From assembly GCA_964036045.1 (NCBI GenBank), contig OZ038388.1, positions 34,130,295 to 34,194,294 of the forward strand: 64,000 nucleotides of DNA. Reading direction: 5' to 3'. How positions within the stretch are numbered: the first letter of the stretch is position 1; each line of letters starts with the position of its first letter. Under the pieces are notes generated by a model. That model worked only from the letters and a program-made list of their open reading frames with translations, was not told the DNA's origin and did no database searches. Position numbers and translations under genes: made by a program. Shown in pieces: positions 23,600-34,281 of this stretch. This stretch comes from Eutreptiella sp. 'Long Island Sound 2002'. Taxonomy: Eukaryota > Euglenozoa > Euglenophyceae > Eutreptiales > Eutreptiaceae.

Positions 23600-25028
23600 C
23601 AATGAATGCTGTGAAAAGGCATGCTTTCAACGGTTTGGGCAAAGAAAACGAAATGTGAACTGGCAAAATGGAGCTTGTGAACTGGCAAAACAAGATGTGA
23701 TATACAAACTGTCATATGGTTTGCTACCACCTCCATGCAAAGCTGCAACAGAAACGCAATTGTACATCCCAATCTGGGTGCACAGGTACAATGGCACTCG
23801 GTCCCTCTTTTGGCATACCGGGGACAAATCGCGAAAAGGAGTAAAACACTTGACTATGTGCCCACCCAGAGTAGGAGGATATCGGGCAATTGGTCTTCTT
23901 GGTGTGGTCAATGACTTGGGGTGTGGGAGCATCTGAATCACTACATCGCGTTCGCAAATTCTAACTGTATTAGGCGGGGAAGAAAAAATACTTCAACTCT
24001 TCGAGGTGATTTTTTTTTGCTTTGAGCATTACCCTTGTGCTTCAATCTCCACTACGACTTCCCCCTCACAGTCTGTGATCCTTCAAACACACAACCCATA
24101 GTCACAGCATTGGCCAAATCACGAGGTTTTCATGGCTCCCCACAAACCCTCAAGCTGGGACACGCAGCCACAATTCTCACACTGAAGTGTTCTATGTACA
24201 TTTCGTGGTTTGGCATTTTTTTGGGTCACAGATCACATTGCTGCGTACTACAAATACATTCCATGATGCCGTGTCAAACAAAAGGTGTTCACCAGGGCAC
24301 CCCAAAGAGAGCCAAGAGGGCAGCACAAATACGGCCCACCATCAACACACCTGGCTGAATGGGTGTCATGGTGGGGGGGGGGGGGGGAGGCATGGGGCAA
24401 CTGGTGTAGCCTCTATGAAGGGCAATAAAACCGTGTGCAAAGTCCCCACGGGCAGCATGTCATGCCCACCGATGGGGTTCGATCCAACACCTAAGGCGTG
24501 GCAATCAGGCATGATGCCACTGTGCTATGTTGAATAAATCAGGTATCCGTCTGCCAAGCCACGATTGTTTAGTGGGTGTGTATCCCGGCAGAGACGGCTC
24601 GCGCAAAGCGCCTGAATGGGATCCGGATGAGGACAGGGTCCCCACTGCTGCTGGTCATGAGCTACGTCCGAGTTCGAACTTGGCCTCTGGTCAAGTGGCA
24701 ACCAGGCATGTTTCTGCGGTGCTATGTTCGCTTATCTTCCTATTTTTATCTACAGGGGGGGGGGGGGGCTGTGCTGAAAGAGAAGCTGAGCTCCCATACT
24801 CACAGGGGCTGTCCAAATTCATTGCATGCAAAATTGAACTGTCCAATTGCATTGTGTGTACCATAGTGCTGCAGCAGTTTGAGGAATTGGCAGTTTCCGA
24901 CTAGATTCTCAAAATGATGACGATGCTAGACGAGGGCGACACACCTCCCAAATATGTTTTGGTGACACTGACATCCATGCGGAATTTAGAGGGAGTGTCA
25001 AAAGATGCGACCGACCTACTGTCGCTAG
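23600..25028. other. No firm gene; a plus-strand coding-like stretch at 23655-23936
   Basis: A 93-codon plus frame includes LYIPIWVHRYNGTRSLFWHT, which looks like protein, but it has no neighbours or domain. G runs lie at 24372-24389 and 24757-24769. An ATTC microsatellite lies just before this region (23570-23588). Confidence 0.3.
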
Positions 25029-25427
25029 CTACAAAAGGGTCTGTTGGGTATGGGGAGTCCACTGAACTAGATGAAAACCACGGGAGACGTGGGAAACAAT
25101 GACAGGCGCATCCTCGATGCGAGGCGGTGTCCAGGTGCTGGTGACATTGCGTCCCTCTGAAGGGAGATCCCCTCCAAGACCCTTCCAGATTCGAGGACCT
25201 GCAATCCCATAGTAGCCAAACGACACAAAATGACTTTCAGTGGGTGTTAGTGTTGGTGTACAGGATACTTGGACATGAGCTGCCTCGGCATTGGGAGGCC
25301 GGGGTGTAAAACATGCCGCCAACGGGGCTACATCTAGGGCATGTGGGGGAGCGCCTCTGAGCGGGGAAACGGCATGCACACGCTCCTTGGGGGGGGGGGG
25401 GCTTATGTGGTGTGGGCTAGTCAACAT
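25029..25427 (-). CDS. Proline-rich ORF downstream of the RNase H relic, 132 codons
   Basis: A minus frame with ATG at 25427 and stop at 25029. The N-terminal third is Pro/Ala-rich, partly encoded by a C run; the C-terminal half (FVSFGYYGIAGPRIWKGLGG and TSTWTPPRIEDAPVIV) looks globular. It lies 3' of the RNase H relic on the same strand, and a run of C at about 25455-25475 between them would shift the frame, so it may be the C-terminal part of the same retroelement polyprotein. No domain recognised. Confidence 0.35.
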   Translation of the reverse strand: MLTSPHHISPPPPKERVHAVSPLRGAPPHALDVAPLAACFTPRPPNAEAAHVQVSCTPTLTPTESHFVSFGYYGIAGPRIWKGLGGDLPSEGRNVTSTWTPPRIEDAPVIVSHVSRGFHLVQWTPHTQQTLL

Positions 25428-25470
25428 GAGGGTTGGCTGGTGAGGCTAGTGGCCCCAAAGGGGGGGGAGG

Positions 25471-26003
25471 GGGGGGGCTGAGGGATTGTGGGGGTTCTAA
25501 CGGGTACAACGAGGCTTCAAGACATTCTATTTCGGCCATTTGGTTGGCTCGTTCATTTCCAGGACTAGCAACATGAGACGTTGCCCAAATCCAAGATACC
25601 CGTGCTAGTCAATTGCTGCGAGCAATTCTACCCATAGTTGTGCATTGGGTACACAGCCCTGGTTACCCCTCTTCCACCAATGCACCGGTCCTTGCATACT
25701 ATCACGCACGCATTTGGAGTCAATGGCAACCAACTTTGGGGAAGCCAAAGGGGGCATTGTTGATGAGACGAACGGCCGCTCATAGTTCACCCCTTTTGTT
25801 TGCTTGTGGTTCTAGATAGGGAAGGGAAGCACAAACTCATAAGCATGGGTGGGGACGTGACGTCCGAACCCCCCCCCCACTAGCTTGACACTAGGATGAG
25901 TGTCCGCTGAGCCATCAATGTAGCCCACTACCCAGCCATCACTTTCCATTGCACTCATGCGACGAAGAACGCCGGGCACTAGTGCAGCATGCTCTACATG
26001 TTT
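25471..26003 (-). pseudogene. RNase H domain, interrupted by one TAG and one frameshift
   Basis: The minus frame starting near 26003 contains VVGYIDGSADTH (first catalytic Asp at about 25914-25916), LVAIDSKCVRDSMQG (the DSxxV block near 25700-25721), VHWWKRGNQG, PNAQLWVELL and, after a one-base shift near 25605, VSWIWATSHVASPGNERANQ (the SHV...NERA block, 25543-25590). These are the ordered blocks of the RNase H fold in retroelements and RNase HI. A TAG at 25814-25812 lies inside the domain, between the first and second catalytic blocks, and the frame reads on normally on both sides. A second TAG at 25607-25605 sits at the frameshift. No RT is visible next to it, so the parent element is unknown. 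Confidence 0.7.
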
Positions 26004-26289
26004 TTGTTTCCTTCGCTATGACGGTGGGACATCACATGTGTTTGCTCGAAATGGAAGGTAGCTAGGGGAAGGGTTGAGAGCCATTGTAAGATTGTGAAGT
26101 TTGCAGGCGGGTGCAAGGCGAACAATACTAACCGTGAGAATACTCCATTGGCTTGCAGAAGAGGAGAGAGGCAATGTCTGAGGCCCAATGGGAAAAGAAT
26201 TCATCCAAAGTAGGCTTTTGGTGAAAGTGTGCTTTGTAGCGGATAGCCTAATGCCTTCCTTGCCGTCCTTAGCATAATTTGGCTTTGAA

Positions 26290-26462
26290 AGCCTTGAAAG
26301 TGAGCCTCGTGGTGATGGGGTTCACTTGCAAGCTGATTTCACTTTGTCAAGAGCCATCATAGTGTGAATCATTCTTGATGCTTAATGTCCCTCACCAGTC
26401 ATAGCTGATGTTCCCTCCCCCACCAGCTCGGTCCCAATATTCAGTCTTGATTAGGGCTAGGG
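26290..26462 (+). repeat. Direct repeat, left copy (right copy at 27474-27645)
   Basis: Both copies share GCCTTGAAAGTG, CACTTGCAAGCTGATT, GTCCCTCACCA and CCCACCAGCTCGGTCCCAAT then TTGATTAGGGCTAGGGT. They flank about 1 kb that contains dispersed repeat B. The layout resembles terminal direct repeats, but there is no TG...CA boundary that I can place. Confidence 0.8.
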
Positions 26463-26524
26463 TCACCGAGCTGGTGGAACCAGTCTTGGTTTTATAACCC
26501 TTTTTAGGGTCTAGGGTGGACCTA

Positions 26525-26586
26525 CCAGGTTTAGCAGCAGCAGCAAGCAGGCAGCAGCAAGCAGCAAGCAGCAGCAAGCAGCACGC
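26525..26586. repeat. Interrupted AGC/CAG-type microsatellite
   Basis: Mixed AGC and AGCA units (AGCAGCAGCAAGCAGGC and similar) at the left inner edge of the 26.3-27.6 kb direct-repeat block. Confidence 0.85.
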
Positions 26587-26684
26587 GCGAAATGGGTAAA
26601 AATCAGAACTCCGTCGTGGTGCTTCGGATTCGGCTGAAATTTTGGTGGATGATACCTATGGGTGTGAGGGACAACGACACAAAG

Positions 26685-27330
26685 TATGAGCCAGAAACTC
26701 AACGGTGGCGGCCGGGAACGGGTGTCGCAAGTGGCGGACCCCAGTTTCAAAAACTGCATTTTAGGGCCGAAAACAGCCATTTTTGGGCCAAAACAGCCCT
26801 AGAATCCATTCAAAACGGCCAAACAAAGGGAAAGTGTGGGTACACTCCATGTGCGGCTTGACTTTCCTGTGTCAACGAGCTCTTTGCAGCCCTCTAACTC
26901 CACCATATGTCCCGGAAACGGCCCAAAAAGGCACCCAGAAGCCCCAAATTTTGTGCAGATTGGCTGGCAACAGCCACAAACCAAGAATAGGCCATATCTT
27001 TGGCTACATGGCTCAAAACGTGATTCCGAGGGCACCTAGTCCACCCGCAACCCCCCACGTTTTGTGGTTTCCGCCCCTCAAAATTGCCCAAATGGACGCC
27101 TAGACCCCCGTACCCAGGCCCGGTAGGCTGCAGCAAGCTGCAAGCTCAAGCCCAAACAGGTGGGTGCCCAAATGGGTCAACAGGGTCCAATAGGGGCAAA
27201 AAAATGACTTTTCTCAAAAATGATCCTAGACCATGTGTGATGCTAAAACAAGTGTTTTTGGACCGTTTTGAGCTCGTGGTGGCCCATTTTGGTCCTCCGA
27301 AATTCCCTAAATGCCTTGAAGATGCGCTGT
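26685..27330 (+). repeat. Dispersed repeat B, plus-strand copy
   Basis: Relative of 15815-16262 (inverted there). It contains many CAAAA and CCATTTTGG-type words. The segment 26850-27020 has no counterpart in the other copy and looks like an insertion. Open frames within it are short. Confidence 0.7.
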
Positions 27331-27473
27331 TTTGGGACCAAAAATGGGTCAAAAATGGGTCAAAAACGCATTTTTCCGAAACTCATCGTAGACCATTTGG
27401 GGTGCACCACCGGGTGAAATGAGCCCATTTTGAGCCCATTTTGGGGCATTTTGGCCCCTCACAAGTCCACAAA

Positions 27474-27645
27474 AGCCTTGAAAGTGGGCCTTGTGGTGAA
27501 GGGGATCACTTGCAAGCTGATTCCACCCTTTCAACCACCTTCAATGTGTGCCACATTGGTGTCCCTCACCATTCATATCTAATGTTTCCTCCCCCACCAG
27601 CTCGGTCCCAATATTCAGTCTTGATTAGGGCTAGGGTTGCTGTTA
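27474..27645 (+). repeat. Direct repeat, right copy
   Basis: See the left copy at 26290-26462. The right copy continues into CTAGGGTTGCTGTTAGGGTC. Confidence 0.8.
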
Positions 27646-27767
27646 GGGTCTGCAGCCCTCCTGTAGCCCTCCTTCGGGTCAAAATGTTTTCGTGTTGTTT
27701 TAACACAAATATGAATTCTCTACAAAATTTTGAGTATTTTGAGTGTAAACACATAGTATGAAAAAAA

Positions 27768-27920
27768 AAATTGGCGCCTTAGGCGCCGAACAGTTTTCTC
27801 TAGGGACACTTGTTGGTGGCCGACCCGGCACCACTATCTTTCAAAACCTGGGGGGGGGGGGGGGGGCTGGGGGGTGTCGCATACAAGGACCGGGCCCGGC
27901 CGCCGCCCCGGGGTTGCGCC
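27768..27920 (+). repeat. Dispersed G-rich element R, copy 1 (copy 2 at 36196-36330)
   Basis: It begins AAAATTGGCGCCTTAGGCGCC, containing the palindrome GGCGCC twice, then CACTATCTTTCAAAAC, a run of about 17 G, CTGGGGG and GTCGCATACAAGGAC. The 36.2-kb copy has the same order, and a related but more diverged copy lies at 35920-36040. Confidence 0.85.
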
Positions 27921-30024
27921 CCCCTGCCCACACTGTGAGATTGGCGATGGTCCCATCCAGACGGACAAACGCCGCAGCTCCCATTCGTCCCCATGGGTGC
28001 CAAGTAATGGTAGGTCTACCGTGCCTTTGAAAACTGGCCTTAAGGGCCTCCCTGAGGGCATTTCTGCCACCTGGCATGACTGGGCTGTCGTCAGGGGATG
28101 TTTGCATGCGTAAACGTATGTTCTCCAAGCTTTAAGGAAAGGGGACAGGGGTAGGTGACCCACTCTCTGTTGACTTTCTCGTCGAAAAATTCCAGCCACC
28201 CCCCCCCTCCCCGATGCAGCGCCAAGTGACGCTCTCTGAGTCTCATCGCATACATAATGGCGCAGGTGGACAGGAAAAGTAGTCTTGCCCAGCTCCAGTG
28301 GTCCCTATGCGTCCCCAAGAACTCGAGGTCGCCGGTCTCTGCGAAAATGCGTGGGGACGTGTTTGGGGCTGAAATTTGCCCAATGCCCTCGACCTGCATC
28401 CAGTGAGGTTTGTAGGGGGGATGAGCTGGAGTTTCTCCAGGATTTGTATTGCCGATAGCAGCCCTCTGGCTGCCGAGTCTCCCCGTGGCCTCCTCGCCAG
28501 CTGGTGCAATCTGGCGTCGAGGGCCGCTGCCAGGCTCTTGCTGTCGTCACTTCCTTCGAGGAATCTGCTCAGGGCCGATGCGTAGGTCGTTCGTAACCCG
28601 ACTTCGATGCGGCGCACAGCCAGTTGTACTATGCCTTCCTCCCACTCGTCCGCCGAAGCGCTGGCGAAGATGGCGGTGGCGGCCCGGACTTCTTGGACGG
28701 TGACGATGCGTAGCCCTGCAGTTTGGGAGACTCCTGCTTATCCCTCGGGGTTCTGCACCCCCTGCTAGATTCCCAGCTCACAATACACGGCCTGCAGGCA
28801 CTGCTGTGAGATGTGGTCGTTCGCGATCCCGCCTCCCACTCCTTGAACTGCCTACGCCTGCATGGGGTTCGCCATTTGCTACTGCCCGGCGTTCATCATC
28901 TGCGGCCGCCATGGCTACTATCCCATGGCCATGTTCATTGCCTGCTGTTTCCCATGAATCCCTGGCCTTTTGGAGCTCCTTGTTGTCTTTGACCCATTTG
29001 AGCTTGTTGCTGCTGCCTCGCCCGACAGAACTGTTCCTAATGATTTCCACCACACCACTTGCAGGCGGATGGCGGGGGGCCTTGCATGTCAAAGGCCACC
29101 CCCTTCTATGACACCCAGAGTTGGCTATGCCCCACCATTTGCATGCGTCCACGCGGGCCTTTTATTGGGCACATTGTTGCCCGATGCCCTGGGCCGCCAC
29201 ATTTGAAACACTTCCCCGGCGCCGCGTTGGTTGGTACCAGTTGTCCTCCTCCCCCTGCTTGCGGCACTTGTCCTGTCGTCTGGGCGCCCATCTGGGGGTT
29301 CTGTGGTGCGGACTGTCGGCCTTGCCGTTTTGCTCTGCGCTCTTCGTTTACTGCTTGCCATATCGACATCACCAGGGGGTGGGATGCCCATTTGGGGTCC
29401 TGCTCACTGTAGCTCTTCACTCCTGCCAGCAGGCAGGCCATCCACACGTACGCCACCTGTTCCGTAGCCGGGCGAGGCTTTCGGGTGCCAGAGGTGGGAT
29501 GAGGCTCATTTGGAGTACCTCATTTTCCATTTTTGCTACTTCAAGTCTTGCCACCAGGTCGTTGAAGGCCTAGTTGGGTCCCTGCATCCCCGGTACCTGG
29601 CCCTCTGCCTGAAGTTTTTGTTCTGGCCCTCTTCCTGCAGCGCAAGGGACGAACATACCACGGACAAAGTCCGGGCGAAGTCCTCGTCTTTCTCTGTACA
29701 CCGCCAGTGCCGTGATCGCTTCGTCCTTCTCCATTGCCATGCCCGCCCGCAGCACGAGAGCCGGCACTGCTCCTTCTGGGACCTCGTCCTCCACCATAGC
29801 CTCCATCAGGCTGATGGTCCACTCTGCCGTCTGTTCCCTGAGTTTCTCATTGGTCATGATGGTCTGGAAAGGGCCCTGCACCCAACGCTTCCATGCCGCT
29901 ATTGTGGGCTTGCTTTTGGTGTTTCCTGACCCATCGGCTTTGCACTTCACCCCTGCCCCTTGTGCTGCACCGTTGTCCTCATGCCTCCTGCCTCCTGGGC
30001 AGGGTCAACTTCCATTTCTAGCAT
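27850..30024 (-). pseudogene. Retrotransposon Gag-like polyprotein relic with two zinc knuckles
   Basis: Minus-strand GC-rich coding begins at an ATG at 30024, shifts frame in a G run near 29950, and reads a Gag-like helical region (WKRWVQGPFQTIMTNEKLRE, then AGMAMEKDEAITALAVYRER). After TAG at 29572-29570 it continues AFNDLVARLEVAKMENEVLQ, shifts frame near 29500, and reads to a perfect CCHC knuckle CFKCGGPGHRATMC (29210-29169). The same frame passes a TAG at 29108-29106 and reaches a second knuckle CKWCGGNH-TAG-EQFC (TAG at 29039-29037). A Gln/Met-rich stretch with five TAG and one TAA follows in another frame (28950-28738), then about 110 clean codons (RRIEVGLRTTYASALSRFLE) to about 28400 and further coherent text in two other frames. 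The knuckles bind nucleic acid in Gag proteins. Protease and RT were not found. The frameshifts mark this copy as dead. Confidence 0.7.
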
Positions 30025-30029
30025 AGCAC

Positions 30030-33000
30030 GCCGTCAAAAAAAAATCAAAAACTCAGAGAGCTCTACCGACAAGAGGGGTCGCACACATCAAACTATTGTT
30101 TACTGCGTAAACAAGGGTTGCGGCTAACATGTAATCCCCATCATACCTCAATCAATGGCGTGTTTTTTGGTGTTGAGGGCTTGTTTGTGGTACCATGTAA
30201 ACCCCCACCTCACCCGACCCACCCCCTACCTCTTTGACCCCACCGCATTCCGTGTTGAGGGTTGCACCCCTAAAACGGATGGATTGTGGTGAGATACCCC
30301 TTTATTTGGGGGGGTAGTTAAAAAAAAAGCAGCACAAGCAAGCATCTTTTTTTCACTCAAGAAATTGAATACAGCTGAGTTCAAAAACAAAAAAGCAATG
30401 CAACCATGGACTCCATTTTGCTACGTGAACCTAAATGGCAAAAAGTCCACCCAGATACACATGGTTACCCTACTTGAATGCCCACATCGTGCTGTCTGGG
30501 TTACATGTTGTCGCATTCTCTTTTTTGTGTCAGTCTGGTGGTGGCGTTGGGGGCATACCATCCCCCTGCACAAACAGCACCAATACCCCCCCCTCATGCA
30601 GACTGTGCCAAACCTCCCTCCCACTCTTGCACTATCGGGTTTTGGCAAGGGTGAGGTCGCTATTGGCAAACAAATGTCGTGCAACTCTCAGCCATTCTAC
30701 CATGCAGCATGAGAGGCAGCTGCACTTGCCCCTCAGGTTGATGTCAGTGTGGCAAGGATTATGACAGTACTGCAACTGCCAGCGGTGCCGGTGATTAATT
30801 GAGCCATGTATTTTGCACCTGACATCCTGATCCTTTCACTTCAATACTGTGGCAGGACACCACACAACGTCAATCCTGGGTTGCCACTCAACCAGTTGAA
30901 TGCATGGATAAGATTCATCAAGTGGAAGGGAGGTCAGGGTTGGTTAGGCATTGGGTACCAAATATCATATGATATTCAGCTGCTAAAATTCATCCCTCAG
31001 AGGTGCAAAACCAGTCTTTGACGCCTCTAGGCAGTTTTCTGCTGAGAAATAAGACAGTGTGAATCCAGTTTCCCAGTCCATATTTATCGATGCGCCTCTT
31101 TTGACCTGCGGAGTCTACATGCAACTGTTAAGATGTGTTAGGTGCAGACAGGCAGGGAACCACATAATACCATTTTTGAAAAGCTTTGTGCCTCTCACTG
31201 GGGGTAATCAAACGTTGCCTGCAACCTGCTACAGAACAAGAGCACAGGGATTGCCATTGATGTCAGAAAAAAAATCTGCTCAATCTGCTCTAGGGGGGCT
31301 CTGCTCTGATGTTCAATCTGCTTGGGGGGGGGGGGGGACCTGAGTCAATAAGGGGGGGTTCAAAAAAATTCGGCTTTTTTTTTGGCATTCTTGAGTTTCT
31401 TGTCAAATTATGAGCATTGTGAATTACACACAAGGGGTGTAAAAACCCCTTCCCCGTTCACCATGAGTGAAAACAGAATGCAGAATTTCAGCAGATGCAA
31501 AGATGAACCTGTGAAGCTAAGTGGCCCAACAAGCAGCGCAAGACATAGACCCACTGAAAAGACTGCTCCTCATTGGCATTGGCTAAAATATCACAAATGT
31601 CCAAGGTAAAATTCAATCACATTCAATGACCCAGAAATCCATCAAATCAGACATGTTGGATGGAGGATGGATTGAGTGTTGATAAATTGCAGCCTGCCCC
31701 CCCCCCCCCTGGATGGGCGATCTGCGAGGCACGCAGATATATGCCTTGTGCCCCAGGACCATGGTTGTAACGACCGGGTAGCGAAGCATGGCCTGAGGCG
31801 GGTTTCAACGTTCCGCAGGTTTGGCCCCTCCCACACAAGGTATCCTATGGGACCAGGTCAGTGAACTGTATTTAGAGTCCTAAGACTCCCAAGATTTGCC
31901 CACTCATCTTGACACGAGGCTGTGCTTGGTTGCGCAAGAGATTCTACATTGTTGTCCCCAGTTGTGTAGATTCCAAACCTGGTGTTTCCTTGCGTGGAGA
32001 CTGCCTACAACTGCCTACAGCTTGGAAACAGCTTGTTGCTTGAGGACAACAGTCTTCAGGCGTCAGGGTTGAGGGTGAGGGTGAGGGGTGACGGGTGAGG
32101 GTGCCATGCCATGCCATGCCATCCCTTTTCAAGGGCATGAAACTCCGTGAGTGTCCTTGGTGAGGCTTTTTACCTGCACCGCGAGCATATTATGCTGTGC
32201 TATGGTGCAGCTTTTGGGGGGGCCATCAAGGCATGGTAAGTGTGCCCAGTGTCATTTCTGTGTAAACTGGTTTGGGTTTCGGAGGGTAATTGCCCACATT
32301 GTGTGTCCTTGAACAATGGAAAAATGTAGTTTGGTAGGTGAGACAGCTCTCCCTCTGGTCACCGATGTCGCTGCTGCCTCTGTAGAGTGTAGAGCAGTGT
32401 CAGCGTTGGCAGCCTTCACAAGAAGTCTTTACAAGACTGTGAAGTTTGGAGACTGAAATGGCAAATGTAACATGGGACCAGGGCATAGAGGGGGTTACAG
32501 GTTATTGGTGTGCATTATTGCCAGGCATTTTGCTTTTTTTTCGTTAAAGAGAAGCAAGGGTGGCTTGGCACTGTAGTCTGTGGATAGGGCCACCTGACGT
32601 TAATTAACTACCCAGGATGAATTGCTTGCAGGTGGAAGCAAGTGCTGCAAACAGGGTGATTTGTGGCAACAAAAAAAAAGTACTTGCAGCTCCATGCAAC
32701 CTTAATAAAAGGAAAAATCAGGAGCATTTCAATAGATATTGATTGCATGCAATTTTGGCCTGTTGAAGCTTGTTGTGCAACCTTAATGTGCGGGGCATGT
32801 ACCACAACAGGCTTCGGACTGTTGCCCATGGCGGTTGGGTGTCAACCCAACTGCTGCCTGCTGGTACACCACCATCTCCAGCCCCCTAAAAGCCAACTGG
32901 AGCGTCCAATGAGCTGCACCAGGCAGGGATCTGGGAGGTAAACCAACGGGGCGATGGGCATAGCAACAACAGAGGCCCTGGGCCTGCGAGCAACAGCGTG

Positions 33001-33170
33001 AGCATGTCTACTGTCAGCCACCATGGTTGACCTGTATCCATCTGGCCACAACGTCTTGCACAACCTCCCACAGCGGCTCTAAATGGACTCTGAGAACAAC
33101 AGCAGCAGGGCATTCATATTGCACACACATGGATCGATGCTCATGCATGTGGATACATGCCGTCTATTGT
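30030..33170. other. No gene recognised
   Basis: Scattered homopolymers (for example G15 at 31325) and a CCATG short repeat near 32101-32120. Open frames are short; one at 31463-31609 (plus, starting MSENRMQNFSRCKDEPVKLS) could be an exon but has no support. Confidence 0.35.
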
Positions 33171-33173
33171 CTC

Positions 33174-33410
33174 CCTGTGGGTCCGGACTGTCACGCAGAG
33201 ATACAACGGATAAGGATGGTGAAACAGGCAGATGATAAAGTTCCCCTTACTTATGAGCTATGGCATGCGAATAAGCGTAAGGGGGAGGGGGGCTATGTGC
33301 TGTTCAACATACCACGTAAAGCATTTCTAATGTATTGCCACTGGGCATGCTATGCATATACGCCCCACCCCCAAAAAATGGGGCTATCTTTTGCTCATGC
33401 CTACCCTTGA
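33174..33410 (+). CDS. Possible exon, unrecognised
   Basis: The plus frame through 33410 includes AEIQRIRMVKQADDKVPLTY and GGYVLFNIPRKAFLMYCHWA, which look like folded protein, and ends with TGA. The start is not defined, because the frame is open upstream into low-quality text. No domain recognised. Confidence 0.28.
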   Translation, partial: PVGPDCHAEIQRIRMVKQADDKVPLTYELWHANKRKGEGGYVLFNIPRKAFLMYCHWACYAYTPHPQKMGLSFAHAYP

Positions 33411-34281
33411 TCTCACAGCCTCTCTTTGAGGTGATTATTCCACGCATCAGGCACCTTGTCACCACGGTACTCTTTGCCTTCTGGTGTGTCCTGGAGGTGA
33501 AATGAACTTTTTCATGTCACATTGCCAGTGTGCATACATACTTTTTTGCCTGCATCACATATGCAAACACAAATCCTTGCCCAAATGCAGCTGCATAATT
33601 ACGGTAGTACTCACCTAAACAAACAAAATCAGTGCATTGGCTGGATTACAGCCCAGGTCTGCATGTGCCCGTTGCATCATTCACCGAATGCTGGTTGCCC
33701 ACAAAGCAAATGCACCACGAAAACCAAGACGCAACAAACCACATGAAACTGGATGACCACTTCATTGAAATGAAATATACTGCTCTTTGCCAAAGGCAGC
33801 TTCATCGCAACCATTGTTCAGTCTTCTACCTCAGATTAGCTCTGTGCATAAAATGTACTAATTAGAACAATGGCTTTCCAATTAAAATGCTTCTAGAACC
33901 CGCGCAGGAAGAGACGGCTCATTTGTGCAGTACACCCTGACTGGATGGGTGTCTTCCCACGGCTTTCGTGGAGTAGGACAGGAATGGGCACATCAGGAAA
34001 CAGGAATGTGCATGGGCAGAAATTGGGTGTTGCCCATCCCTGCAGCAACTTGTAAGTTGAGATGAATGTGTGATGTGATGACCATCCAGGGTATGACCAT
34101 CAAATACAATTGCCAAAAAGGGAGGTGAGAATGCACGGCGTGGGTTAGGACGAGGCCAGACTGACATTGGCATCGCTTAGCAAGGCAAACGAGACCTGCG
34201 TTGAGGGCAATCAGGGACAAGCATAAATATCAGTCATGGCCCAACACACACATGCCTACACACACACAACACCAACACTGG

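Noticed and set aside
24527-25102. Plus-strand frame joined across a TAG at 24902-24904
   Set aside because: The text after the TAG (MMTMLDEGDTPPKYVLVTLT) looks coding, but it overlaps the minus-strand ORF that follows the RNase H relic, so I did not count it as evidence for UAG readthrough.
28778-29152. 124-codon minus ORF overlapping the Gag relic
   Set aside because: It is open, but the knuckle residues and the clean downstream coding lie in the other two frames. I treat it as a shadow, while noting that it weakens the TAG argument at that spot.
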